NCBI RefSeq assembly: GCF_004000825.1
Contig: NZ_BILZ01000005.1
Location: 62,001 to 126,000, forward strand
Direction: 5' to 3'
Origin: Paenibacillus kobensis NBRC 15729
GTDB taxonomy: Bacteria > Bacillota > Bacilli > Paenibacillales > Paenibacillaceae
DNA: 64,000 nt
The notes beneath the pieces are model-generated. The model was not told the DNA's origin and did no database searches. It worked only from the letters and a program-made list of their open reading frames with translations. The position numbers and the translations under genes were made by a program. Shown here piece by piece: positions 30,267 through 38,401 of this stretch; the stretch's first letter is position 1, and the number at the start of each line of letters is the position of its first letter.

Positions 30267-31511
30267 TTAAGTTTCCTCGTATCGGCTAATGCATATGGCC
30301 GTATTGATCCCGCCGAAGCCCATACTTAAATTCAGTGCATGCCCGATTTCGTGATGAACCGGACGGTCGCGAACCCACTTGAATGAATCGTCCATCGGAT
30401 CCAGCAGGTTTCTTGACGGATGCAGCCGCGACTGCTGCATCTGCAGCAGCGTCGCAACAATTTCTACCGCTCCGGCAGCTGTCAATCCGTGGCCGGTTAT
30501 TGATTTGGTCGCATTCAAATAAGCATGGGACAAGCCCGAGTCCCGCAGCGCCCGCAGCTCTGTCTCGTCGCCGATCGGCGATCCAGTGCCGTGCGGGTTC
30601 ACGTAATCGATCGCCTCCGCTTGCAGTCCCGAATGCTCCAATGCTCTAGAGATGGCTCGGCATTCCCCTTCGTACGAAGGGTTCGGATTCCGGTTGCCGT
30701 CCATCCCCAACGCCCATCCCGCGACAGCCGCATACGGCTTGGCATTCCGCCGCTCGGCGGAGGACGCTTTCTCGATCACGACCACGCCGCAGGCTTCTCC
30801 GTAAATAAATCCGTCCCGCTCCCGGTCGAACGGTCTGCACGCTTCATCCGGCTTATCCGCGAACCGGTCGGACCCCATCGCCCCCAGAGCGCGCAGCGCC
30901 TGGCACTCCCAATACGAAATGTCCATCAATGCTCCGGCGGCAATACACACGTCCACCTGTCCCGACAGGACCGCTTCGGCAGCGCGAATAACGGCAAGTT
31001 GACCGCTAGCCGAAGCCCCCCCGACCGTATAGGCGAACCCTTGTATGCCGAACTGTTCTGTACACAAGCCGCATAGATCGGTATCCATGAAGGAAAGTCC
31101 GTAAGTTGGCGTGAGATACGGCAGCCGGCCGTCGTAGCGGCGATAAACCTCGATTTGCTCCCTCTGCTGAACATTCGAGCCCCCGATCACCAGTCCCACC
31201 CGTTCAGACGGGACGCCGTCCAAGGACGCATCGCTCCAAGCCTCGTGCAGCGAAGCCAGCATCGCCTGCCCGGACAAGGAGGCTGATCGAAGCAGACGCT
31301 TCGACAGCCCTTCAGGGAAAGTCAGGGATTCGATTTGCGCTCCGATGTAAGAAGTTCCATTCTGCCGCCCGGGACGCGTCATGATGTTGAATGCATGCCG
31401 GCCCTCCATCAGCGAGGAGACGAATGCTTCCTTCCCTTGACCAACGGCCGATACGACTCCGACTCCCGTAATGACGAGATTATGCCGACCGGAGCTTCTC
31501 ATACAGCACAT
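30267..31511 (-). CDS. Free-standing decarboxylating ketosynthase (PksF/BaeF type) of the beta-branching cassette
   Basis: A 414-residue ketosynthase homologue. At the active site it has VGGASASGQ, with Ser where elongating KSs have Cys, while His residues remain in NPHGTGSPIGDE and SITGHGLTAAG. This Cys-to-Ser form is known from beta-branching cassettes, where the enzyme decarboxylates malonyl on the donor ACP to acetyl. The ATG at 31511 has AGGAG nine bases upstream and lies inside the end of the ACP gene, a 32-base overlap that implies translational coupling. Another ATG three codons downstream is possible. Its partner ACP is immediately upstream. Confidence 0.94.
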   Translation of the reverse strand: MCCMRSSGRHNLVITGVGVVSAVGQGKEAFVSSLMEGRHAFNIMTRPGRQNGTSYIGAQIESLTFPEGLSKRLLRSASLSGQAMLASLHEAWSDASLDGVPSERVGLVIGGSNVQQREQIEVYRRYDGRLPYLTPTYGLSFMDTDLCGLCTEQFGIQGFAYTVGGASASGQLAVIRAAEAVLSGQVDVCIAAGALMDISYWECQALRALGAMGSDRFADKPDEACRPFDRERDGFIYGEACGVVVIEKASSAERRNAKPYAAVAGWALGMDGNRNPNPSYEGECRAISRALEHSGLQAEAIDYVNPHGTGSPIGDETELRALRDSGLSHAYLNATKSITGHGLTAAGAVEIVATLLQMQQSRLHPSRNLLDPMDDSFKWVRDRPVHHEIGHALNLSMGFGGINTAICISRYEET

Positions 31512-31728
31512 CGACCAGCTCTCCTATATTTTTAGCACCGAACAGCTCCACCCGGGGAACTTGCAAGGAAAGGGCTTCCATCGTCAACGCGACGATTTCG
31601 GCCCGGTCGACGGAGTTGGCGCCCAGGTCGGCAAGACGTTCGCTCGGCTTGAAAGCATAACCCTCCAGCTCGGGGATGACTTCGCATACATGCCGGGCTA
31701 CAAGCGCAAAAATATCCTCTTTGTTCAT
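31480..31728 (-). CDS. Discrete acyl carrier protein (donor ACP of beta-branching)
   Basis: An 82-residue ACP with the phosphopantetheine serine in LGANSVDRAEIV and a helix IV ending LVDVLYEKL. Its place next to the decarboxylating KS and HMG synthase fits the AcpK-type donor ACP, which carries malonyl and then acetyl for branching. It lacks the Trp flag that marks acceptor ACPs. The ATG at 31728 is chosen because it gives MNKEDIF, a normal ACP start; a GTG three codons upstream has a better-spaced AAAGG. It is the only free ACP in the window, although two HMG synthases are present. Confidence 0.93.
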   Translation of the reverse strand: MNKEDIFALVARHVCEVIPELEGYAFKPSERLADLGANSVDRAEIVALTMEALSLQVPRVELFGAKNIGELVDVLYEKLRSA

Positions 31729-31768
31729 CGTAATCACGTATCCTTTCATTCTCATATAATTTGCTATG

Positions 31769-34108
31769 TTATCCGATCAGCATCTGAATCCGGTCGTTCA
31801 ACAGCCGGGCGGTCTCATTCATCAGAAGCAAGCCGATCTCATCGGCATGGCGGCTTCGCCAATCTTCCAGCTCCGTTCCCTTCACCCATTGGTTAAAGGC
31901 GCCTAATGCCGGCCCCGAACGAATCTGGTAATTGACGACTTGCTCCTGATTCCCCTGTAAAGCGTGGCTTGCGCCTTGCTTCAGATACCATCTGAAGATC
32001 TCTGCCATTTTTTGCTTCGGATTCCGCTCCAGCTTCTCGATATCTACGCGCGGCAATCCTTCTTTCAACTGCCCGTATATCTGATCGAAGGACCGGTAGA
32101 AGTAGCTCTCTTGCAGCATCCTTCTGTTCTTGTCGTCGATCTCCTCAAGCGAATTGTAAATCCGGTACAAGTCGTACAGTTTGTTCGCCCGCGCAGGGTA
32201 TAGTACGCCCCGCTTCAGCATATGGGCTTTGACTCCGATCTCGAACAAGTCCCCGGAAGGCGCGTATTGGAAGTCTTGCACGTTCGCCTGCTGCAGCAGA
32301 TCTTTCGCCGATTCGCTTAAGTTGGCTTCTGCCGTCAATTGATTGATCGAACCCGTCACGATAAAATCCGCGCCCAGCATGAAGGACGCTGCCGCTGCTT
32401 CCGGCGTCCCGATTCCGCCTGCCGCGCCGATGCGAACCTTACAGGCGTAGTTGAATCGTTCCGCCATCCGATCGCGCATCCTGACGATGGCCGGCAGCAG
32501 CGCATATGGCGAGCCCCCGTCCGTGACGCCTGCCGAATCGCATTCGACGCACAGATCATCTGCAAGAGGGACCTGACGGAGCAATCCCGCTTGCACCGGC
32601 GTGAGCACGCCTTCGGCTACCCATTCCGTAAGCATCGGCTCCGGTACGGGGCTTAAGAACAATTCCGCAACCTCAGGACGGGAAACTTTCGCTATTATTT
32701 TGTTGCCGGCAACAACATGCCCCTCTGCGCTGCGCCTCAGCCCATTCGCACGGTACTTTGCCAGTGCGCGGGTTACGCCGAGGAACGAAGAAGCCTCCAT
32801 GATGCGGACTCCCTTGGCAAGCAGGAGATCGACGAGTCGCTCTTCCTCCTGGGCCGGCCTATTGAGACGATGCACGATATTAACCCCGAAAGACTCACGG
32901 CCCGTTAGCCGGGATCGAATCTCTTCGACGGCCTGCGCGACCCGTTCTAACTCAAGCCCATCGGAGCCGTAAAACCCGAGCATGCCTGCTTTCCCCATTC
33001 GAACGACCATGTCGGCCGATGCGATTCCCATATGCATCCCGCTCTGCACATAGGCATACTTCAACCCGTAATCCCGCCGGAACGCCTCGCTGCCTAAAGT
33101 TGAAGGCACAATGCCTGGACGCTCTCCCGTTATCTCCTCGGCAGCCTCCGTTATCGCGGAGTGCTCCACCGGCACCGGTATCGGCGCTTGCACCGGAACC
33201 TGCTCCACCTGGACGGCCCCCGTTGGCGCAGCTTCCTCTTCCGTTATGATCAGCGGTCCTGCCTCCGCCTTAATGCGCCGGATCAGTCCGGTCAGTACAT
33301 TGCCCGCCCCGATTTCCGCGAATGTCTCTTCCCCGAGTCCGAGCATATAGCGAACGCTTTCGGTCCATCTGACCGGACGAGTTATCTGTTCCACCAAATT
33401 TCTCTTCATGTCCTCATGTCTGTAGGGACGCGCATACACATTGGATATGACCGGAATTTGCAATTCCTTGAACCGGAAGGCCGTTATAAAGTCCTCGAAC
33501 TGCCTGGCAGCCCCTTCCATGTAACGGGAATGAAAAGCCCCGCTCGTCTTGAGAATCGAGTACATCGCTACTCCGGGCTCTGATTCGAATAGTGCTTGCG
33601 CCGCTTCGATATCCGTTCTCGGTCCGGATATGACGATCTGCTTCGGCGAATTGAGGTTGGCCATATCAATGCTGGACAAGCCGTGCTTCCGCAGCACGCT
33701 CGACACCTCTTCTTCGGTCAGGCCGATTACCGCCGCCATGCCGCCTCCGGCAGCACGGCCCATCAGTTCCCCTCTCTTCTTCACCAGCTCAAGCCCGGTC
33801 TCGAAATCGAATGCTCCCGCAGCAAAGAGGGCATTGTATTCCCCCAAGCTATGGCCTGCCGCATAACGCAGCGTTATCCCATCATCCTTTACTCTCTTCA
33901 AATAGCCCATTGCATTGACAACGAATAAAGCGGGCTGGGTGAAGGCGGTCTGGTTCAACCTCGAGCCGGATTCCTCCAAGCACAGTTCGCGGATTGAGTA
34001 TCCGAGAATCGCATCGGCTTGGGCCGTCAATTCGGGATACTCGTCGAATAATGCTCCTCCCATGCCTTGCTTTTGAGAACCTTGACCAGGAAATACATAA
34101 GACACCAT
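31769..34108 (-). CDS. trans-acting malonyl acyltransferase fused to PfaD-type enoyl reductase
   Basis: A 779-residue fusion. Residues 1-290 are an acyltransferase with VFPGQGSQ, the nucleophile motif GHSLGEY and the catalytic His in SGAFHSRYM. A proline- and valine-rich linker (about 290-340) follows. The rest is a flavin-dependent PfaD/nitronate-monooxygenase-like barrel (SGMHMGIASADMVVRMGKAG, ECDSAGVTDGG, IGAAGGIGTPEAAAASFMLG), which acts as an enoyl reductase in trans. Such AT-ER fusions are common in trans-AT clusters. It should load malonyl on all ACPs and reduce selected double bonds. The start is the ATG at 34108 (MVSYVFPGQG, AGGAAG upstream); the frame stays open 32 codons further into the PPTase gene. 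It begins one base after the PPTase stop. Confidence 0.96.
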   Translation of the reverse strand: MVSYVFPGQGSQKQGMGGALFDEYPELTAQADAILGYSIRELCLEESGSRLNQTAFTQPALFVVNAMGYLKRVKDDGITLRYAAGHSLGEYNALFAAGAFDFETGLELVKKRGELMGRAAGGGMAAVIGLTEEEVSSVLRKHGLSSIDMANLNSPKQIVISGPRTDIEAAQALFESEPGVAMYSILKTSGAFHSRYMEGAARQFEDFITAFRFKELQIPVISNVYARPYRHEDMKRNLVEQITRPVRWTESVRYMLGLGEETFAEIGAGNVLTGLIRRIKAEAGPLIITEEEAAPTGAVQVEQVPVQAPIPVPVEHSAITEAAEEITGERPGIVPSTLGSEAFRRDYGLKYAYVQSGMHMGIASADMVVRMGKAGMLGFYGSDGLELERVAQAVEEIRSRLTGRESFGVNIVHRLNRPAQEEERLVDLLLAKGVRIMEASSFLGVTRALAKYRANGLRRSAEGHVVAGNKIIAKVSRPEVAELFLSPVPEPMLTEWVAEGVLTPVQAGLLRQVPLADDLCVECDSAGVTDGGSPYALLPAIVRMRDRMAERFNYACKVRIGAAGGIGTPEAAAASFMLGADFIVTGSINQLTAEANLSESAKDLLQQANVQDFQYAPSGDLFEIGVKAHMLKRGVLYPARANKLYDLYRIYNSLEEIDDKNRRMLQESYFYRSFDQIYGQLKEGLPRVDIEKLERNPKQKMAEIFRWYLKQGASHALQGNQEQVVNYQIRSGPALGAFNQWVKGTELEDWRSRHADEIGLLLMNETARLLNDRIQMLIG

Positions 34109-34109
34109 A

Positions 34110-35126
34110 TTACCGATCTTCCTTTCCGATGAGTAATCGATTCTGGTTCTGGATGGAAGCGAACCGTCTCCTGAGCCGGTTAATATCGATTGACAGCTCG
34201 ACATTACCGGGATACGTGATCGAGCACCTGTAATCTTCCAGCCAAAAAGATAGTGCCTTATAAATGGGAAAATGCACGAAGGAACTGATATAACAGGACT
34301 CCCCAGCCTCGATGCACTGAACCTCGAACAGCTCTGCCGGAACGGTGAAACCTGTTTTTAACGCTTTGGACAACGATTCCTTCACCGTCCAGAGCAGCAG
34401 TGCACCGTCTTCCGGGTCCGGCAGCCGGGCGGACAGCTGCTGCTCCCCTTGCGATAGCTGGTTCTCGAATACCGTCTTGTGCTTGCTCTCTCGTCTCTCG
34501 ATATCGATTCCCGCCATGATGCCCTCAGAGAAAGCCAACGCAGCACCCCATTCGTGGCTATGGGAAATGCTGGCCTGCACGTTGGGAGAAGGGCATCGTA
34601 CGACCGGTTGTTGAAAAACACCATTGCCGATGCCGATCTCACGTGGATCGGGAACGTTCGCCAATACAGCGACCGCTGTCTTGGCGGCATATCGCCCCAA
34701 TAAGTAGCTAGCCTTCCTTCTCTCGAATTCCAGCTTGCTATAATAACCTTGCTCAAGATCATGCAGAAAGGACGTATCGTGAGAGCCGTCCTTAGCCCGA
34801 AAGCTTCGCTGATGGCAGAAGCTGATGACCGCTTTCTCTTCCATTTCCGCTGATCTCAAAGCAATGGAATCGGTATAGAAATACGCGTTCTCGACAGGTT
34901 CGCTAACGTTAACGATGAGCGACAATCCTTTCCCGGTAAAATAAAAAGACAAGACATCTGCATGTCTAGTCTTCATGGCCATCCTATTCATCGGAATCGC
35001 AACAGAGCATAGCTTCGCCCTTTCATGCTTCCTATAATGAAGCACTACAATTTCTTCATATTTCCAACCGGAACCCGTACAACGTGCCGAAACATCGGTT
35101 ATACAGCTTGCAGTTATTATAGGCAT
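34110..35126 (-). CDS. 4'-phosphopantetheinyl transferase (Sfp type)
   Basis: About 338 residues. It should convert apo-ACPs to holo form using CoA. The C-terminal 220 residues carry Sfp-family motifs: GRYAAKTAV, ISHSHEWGAALAF, the Mg-binding GIDIE and WTVKESLSKAL. The N-terminal 100 residues are longer than in Sfp and match nothing I recognise, so the true start may be further in (for example MAMKTRHADVL). The ATG at 35126 has AAGG seven bases upstream and follows the loaP stop by nine bases. A cluster with at least nine carrier domains needs such an enzyme, and its place as second gene is sensible. Confidence 0.9.
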   Translation of the reverse strand: MPIITASCITDVSARCTGSGWKYEEIVVLHYRKHERAKLCSVAIPMNRMAMKTRHADVLSFYFTGKGLSLIVNVSEPVENAYFYTDSIALRSAEMEEKAVISFCHQRSFRAKDGSHDTSFLHDLEQGYYSKLEFERRKASYLLGRYAAKTAVAVLANVPDPREIGIGNGVFQQPVVRCPSPNVQASISHSHEWGAALAFSEGIMAGIDIERRESKHKTVFENQLSQGEQQLSARLPDPEDGALLLWTVKESLSKALKTGFTVPAELFEVQCIEAGESCYISSFVHFPIYKALSFWLEDYRCSITYPGNVELSIDINRLRRRFASIQNQNRLLIGKEDR

Positions 35127-35135
35127 AGGCAAACC

Positions 35136-35720
35136 TTATTCAAGGCTGTGATTCCTATCCGGCTCCAACACGATAATCCCTAAGTCAATCGTCCGCTCCC
35201 CGCCAAATAAATTCAGGCTGACCTTCGCCCGCCGTTTACGTTTGTCGACCTTCTTAACGATCCCTTCCTTTCCAGTTAACGGGCCCGAAACCACATTGAT
35301 GCGCGAGTTCTCGAAGTAGACCTTGGAATTCTCCACGACATCGTCATGATCAAGCAGTCCCAATATAGGGCTGATCTCTTCTTCCGGCACTTGTTTAAAA
35401 TATTGCTCTTCAACTTCCTCTGGGTGATCCGAATCTTGATGATGATGTATTAAATCCTTACGGCCGCAATAATTCAACAGCCGATAAATATATGGGTTGG
35501 TCTGAAGGATATAGTACGTGGCGTAATTCATTTGAGTCTGAATAAACACATAGCCAGGGAACAACACTCTTTCGACGAGATCGATATGGCCGGCTTTTCG
35601 TTCCGAAATTTGCTTCTTAGGTACGACGCACCTTAATAGATCTCCGGAGAATAGCCGTTGAAGAGAAGACTTCACTCGGTCTTCGCTGCCGTTTCGAACA
35701 AATAAAACGTACCAGCCCAT
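35136..35720 (-). CDS. loaP: LoaP-type NusG paralogue, processive antiterminator of the PKS operon
   Basis: A 194-residue NusG-family protein: N-terminal NGN domain (GWYVLFVRNGSEDRV, then LFPGYVFIQ) and C-terminal KOW domain (VVSGPLTGKEGIVKKVDKRKRRAKV). It is distinct from housekeeping NusG in position and in its short linker. LoaP proteins are known as antiterminators encoded at the head of very long antibiotic operons in Bacillus and relatives; they bind RNA polymerase and let it read through internal terminators. This gene is first in an operon of at least 35.7 kb. ATG at 35720 has GGAGG seven bases upstream. The PPTase gene follows nine bases after its stop. Confidence 0.9.
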   Translation of the reverse strand: MGWYVLFVRNGSEDRVKSSLQRLFSGDLLRCVVPKKQISERKAGHIDLVERVLFPGYVFIQTQMNYATYYILQTNPYIYRLLNYCGRKDLIHHHQDSDHPEEVEEQYFKQVPEEEISPILGLLDHDDVVENSKVYFENSRINVVSGPLTGKEGIVKKVDKRKRRAKVSLNLFGGERTIDLGIIVLEPDRNHSLE

Positions 35721-35734
35721 ATATATCCTCCAAA

Positions 35735-35770
35735 AATGTATTAAACAGGATCAATAATGTATTAAACAGG
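35735..35770. repeat. 15-bp direct repeat in the loaP leader, 21-bp period
   Basis: AATGTATTAAACAGG occurs at 35735-35749 and again at 35756-35770 with no mismatch. The period of 21 bp equals two DNA turns, so a dimeric protein could bind both on one face. The repeat lies between the candidate promoter and the loaP ribosome binding site, so it could also act in the RNA leader. Confidence 0.6.
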
Positions 35771-35784
35771 GTGTCAATTTACTC

Positions 35785-35813
35785 ATCATATACCAAACGT
35801 CACAAGCCTCCAA
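35785..35813 (-). promoter_or_regulatory. Candidate sigma-A promoter of the loaP-PKS operon
   Basis: On the minus strand TTGGAG (35813-35808) and TATGAT (35790-35785) are separated by 17 bases. The -10 matches five of six; the -35 is weak. It would give a leader of about 55 bases before the loaP ATG, containing the direct repeat and the TetR-like half-site described separately. Confidence 0.4.
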
Positions 35814-36029
35814 CAGACCGTTGAACTATCCTGTTTCCCTGCTTCTTTATGATCATGTCCTTCCTAAAAAGCAAAGGATGCGCCTATGATAATGGACTCA
35901 TATTTTACAGACCCTTCCAACTTTCGACGACAAACGATAGAACGAAGACGATGCCGTGAGAAGCATTCTCTTCATCTGCCTCGTCTGTCAGACCGGAATA
36001 GGAGGACAGCACCAATTGTATTTTTTACA

Positions 36030-36059
36030 TTGACACCCATGTCAGCCAAAAGATATACT
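36030..36059 (+). promoter_or_regulatory. tetR promoter
   Basis: TTGACA at 36030-36035 and TATACT at 36054-36059 with an 18-bp spacer: a strong sigma-A match. The -35 hexamer overlaps operator 1, so TetR binding should block RNA polymerase. Confidence 0.75.
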
Positions 36060-36081
36060 TTGTTCACTGACACTCGTGTCA
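36031..36081. promoter_or_regulatory. Two TetR operator dyads
   Basis: TGACACCCATGTCA (36031-36044) and TGACACTCGTGTCA (36068-36081) are dyads with arms TGACA/TGTCA; the second is perfect over six bases each side. Their centres are 37 bp apart and they flank the start of the tetR transcript. Together they are typical of an autoregulated TetR repressor-exporter pair. Confidence 0.7.
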
Positions 36082-36106
36082 ATTCAAGAAAGGAGTGCAA
36101 GGCCGA

Positions 36107-36727
36107 ATGTCGCCACGCTCGAAGGAACAGCATGAGAAAATACGCGAGGAACGTATCGAACAGATTCGCAAAGCGTTCTCCGAGGTCTATTTGGAGAAGG
36201 GGCTGCAAGGTACGGATATGGGTGACGTCGCCAAGAAAGCCGGCATCTCCCGCGCTCTCGTGTATTACTACTACAAAGATAAAATGGATTTGTTCCAGGG
36301 GATGTTTCTGGAATATTTCGAAGCGGCTAGAGACTACGTCAGCGATTCGTTGCTGACGGACGAAGAACCGCTGATCCGGCTTGAACGTTATGCAAGATTT
36401 TATCTCGAAACAGCCGTGACGATGCCCCGCCGCATCTTCCTGTACCGCAACATGCTCAACGATATGCCGCTAGTCTTCGGCGAGCAGGCGCAAACCTTGT
36501 ATCAACAGTTCAGCGACATCATCCATAGCCCGCTCCAGCGTACGGTCGAGGAAGGCATTCGCTGCGGCCGCCTGATTGAGGCCGATCCGTCCTTGCTCGC
36601 GCAGACCTTCTGGGGCGGCGTTGCCGGAGCGATGCTGGAGCTTGCGAAGCGCCATCAGCCAGAGGAAGAGATGCCCGCGCTTGTCGAGCAGGCACTGTTG
36701 ATTATTTTTACGGGAATCAAAAAATAA
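36107..36727 (+). CDS. TetR/AcrR-family repressor
   Basis: A 206-residue TetR-family protein. The N-terminal helix-turn-helix is visible (TDMGDVAKKAGISRALVYYY, then YKDKMDLF); the rest is the helical ligand-binding domain. The ATG at 36107 is chosen because AAAGGAG lies 11 bases upstream; the in-frame GTG at 36095 overlaps that ribosome binding site. The gene is 19 bases before the exporter gene and divergent from the PKS operon, so it most likely represses the exporter, and perhaps the PKS operon, until its ligand appears. The ligand may be the polyketide, but this is inference. Confidence 0.93.
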   Translation: MSPRSKEQHEKIREERIEQIRKAFSEVYLEKGLQGTDMGDVAKKAGISRALVYYYYKDKMDLFQGMFLEYFEAARDYVSDSLLTDEEPLIRLERYARFYLETAVTMPRRIFLYRNMLNDMPLVFGEQAQTLYQQFSDIIHSPLQRTVEEGIRCGRLIEADPSLLAQTFWGGVAGAMLELAKRHQPEEEMPALVEQALLIIFTGIKK

Positions 36728-36746
36728 CCGGTTACAGAGGTGGAAG

Positions 36747-38294
36747 ATGGAAACTTTGAGTCCTAAACGGTTGTATTGGACGTTAGGGGCGCTTCTTGTC
36801 GGATTGTTCTTGGCCTCACTCGATCAGACCATTGTGTCGACCGCTCTGCCGACGATCGTGCAGAAGCTCGGTGGACTGGAGCATATTTCGTGGGTCTTTA
36901 CGGCGTATATGCTGACATCGACGGCTATTATGCCGATCGTAGGCAAGTTGTCCGACATGTACGGCCGCAAAGCCTTTTATATGACGGGTCTTCTCGTATT
37001 TCTGATTGGCTCCACCCTATGCGGCGCTTCGCAATCGATGGCGCAGTTGATCGCATTCCGCGGACTGCAAGGAATCGGCGGCGGCATGATGGCAGCCAAC
37101 ACCTTTACGCTTCTCTTTACGCTCATGCCGATCGAGAAGATTGCCCGCGTTCAGGCGTTGTTCATGAGCGTGCTGGCCATGTCGTCCGTGCTCGGGCCGA
37201 GCATCGGAGCCTTCATCACCAGCAACTGGGACTGGAGAATGAATTTCTTTATTAACGCGCCGCTCGGGCTTGTCGCTCTAATCGTGCTTGGCTTGGCGAT
37301 GACGGAGAAGAAACCGGATAAGACGATACGGCTGAAGATCGATTATACCGGCGCAGTTCTGCTCGTAACGTCCACCGTATCCTTCCTGCTTGCACTCAAA
37401 ATGGGAGGCACGAACTATGCATGGAGTTCTTGGGAAATTATCGGACTATTCGCGCTAGGGGCTGTCGCACTGACGGCATTCCTGCTCGTCGAACGCCGGG
37501 CTGCTGAACCGATTTTGCCGCTTGGCATGTTCAAGAACCGTACCGTTGCCGGAACGGCCAGCGTTACATTCGTACAAGGCATTGTGTTGTACGGCGCAAT
37601 GCTGTACATCCCGATCTTCGTGCAAGGCGGAATGGGCGGCGATGCAACGGATGCGGGTAACGCGATGACTCCGATGATGCTGGCGGTAATGGCAGGAGCT
37701 TCATTATCGTCCATTCTGATGCGCATGCTGACATGGCGCGCTTCTGCCCTGCTGTCGATGGTGATTGCCGGTGCAGGACTTTATATTATTACGCTGCTGC
37801 CGCTTGAAGCCGACAAATGGGCGATCCGCAGCGACATGGCGTTGATTGGACTTGGAATCGGCATTCTTATGCCGATCGCCCAGACCGCTGTCTCGACATC
37901 GGTCGATCCGCGTTTCCAGGGCGTCGCGAACTCGACGGTGACGTTCGCCCGCAACGTAGGCGGCGTGCTGGGTTCCGCTATAATGGCCGCGGTGGTCAAC
38001 CGGCATATGACTTCTTCGATCAACAGCCATATCCAACAGCTCGGATTGCCGCCGGATCAGCTCAAGCTGTTATCGAATCCGGAGGTGCTGCTGCAATCGG
38101 AAGGAAAGGCTCCTGCCGCGGTCGTCGCGATGATGAAGAACGTGCTTGCCGACGCCATCCATGTTGGCTTCTGGTTTCTCGTCATTGCCGCTCTCGTTGG
38201 CATTGCCGCCGCCTCGTTCATGGGCCGCGCCCGGTATATGAAGAAGGTGTCAGGTCATGCAGAGCAAAGCAGCAGCACCTCTTCGCTTCACTAA
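36747..38294 (+). CDS. MFS drug exporter, DHA2 (EmrB/QacA) 14-TM family
   Basis: A 515-residue membrane transporter. It has the DHA2 opening LFLASLDQTIVSTALPTIV, motif A GKLSDMYGRKAFYM, motif C-like region VLGPSIGAFI in TM5, and enough hydrophobic segments for about 14 TM helices. The substrate-binding loop in the middle and the ending hydrophobic segment before the short polar tail are usual. GAGGTGG precedes the ATG. It is co-transcribed with tetR. Its place beside the PKS operon suggests export of, or resistance to, the cluster product. Confidence 0.93.
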   Translation: METLSPKRLYWTLGALLVGLFLASLDQTIVSTALPTIVQKLGGLEHISWVFTAYMLTSTAIMPIVGKLSDMYGRKAFYMTGLLVFLIGSTLCGASQSMAQLIAFRGLQGIGGGMMAANTFTLLFTLMPIEKIARVQALFMSVLAMSSVLGPSIGAFITSNWDWRMNFFINAPLGLVALIVLGLAMTEKKPDKTIRLKIDYTGAVLLVTSTVSFLLALKMGGTNYAWSSWEIIGLFALGAVALTAFLLVERRAAEPILPLGMFKNRTVAGTASVTFVQGIVLYGAMLYIPIFVQGGMGGDATDAGNAMTPMMLAVMAGASLSSILMRMLTWRASALLSMVIAGAGLYIITLLPLEADKWAIRSDMALIGLGIGILMPIAQTAVSTSVDPRFQGVANSTVTFARNVGGVLGSAIMAAVVNRHMTSSINSHIQQLGLPPDQLKLLSNPEVLLQSEGKAPAAVVAMMKNVLADAIHVGFWFLVIAALVGIAAASFMGRARYMKKVSGHAEQSSSTSSLH

Positions 38295-38329
38295 TTAATA
38301 ACCCGGCAGCATTCTTACAGCCGATAGGA

Positions 38330-38386
38330 TTGATTATTCGATTTGCCCCCACTATAATGAACGAATAATGACTACTAAAACGTTTT
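38330..38386 (+). promoter_or_regulatory. GH43 promoter with LacI-type operator
   Basis: TTGATT (38330-38335), a 17-bp spacer and TATAAT (38353-38358) form a near-consensus promoter. Downstream, AAAACGTTTT (38377-38386) is a perfect palindrome with the central CG typical of LacI/CcpA-family operators, placed to block transcription just after initiation. Confidence 0.65.
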
Positions 38387-38401
38387 CGTTCGAGGTGGAA
38401 C

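Noticed and set aside
1-35720. Possible integrated AT domains in the modules
   Set aside because: After each KS only the short post-KS linker ending [LP]P[AT]Y[PS]FAKERYW-like is found; no GHSxG motif occurs except in the free AT-ER protein.
35754-35777. TTGACA on the minus strand at 35777-35772 as -35 of the loaP promoter
   Set aside because: No -10-like hexamer lies 16-19 bases downstream (it would be TTGATC or similar). The TTGGAG/TATGAT pair upstream fits better, and TTGACACCC is more like a TetR half-site.
35886-36356. Open frame of 156 codons on the plus strand across the tetR promoter
   Set aside because: It overlaps the tetR promoter, operators and gene in another frame, and has no ribosome binding site and no protein-like composition.
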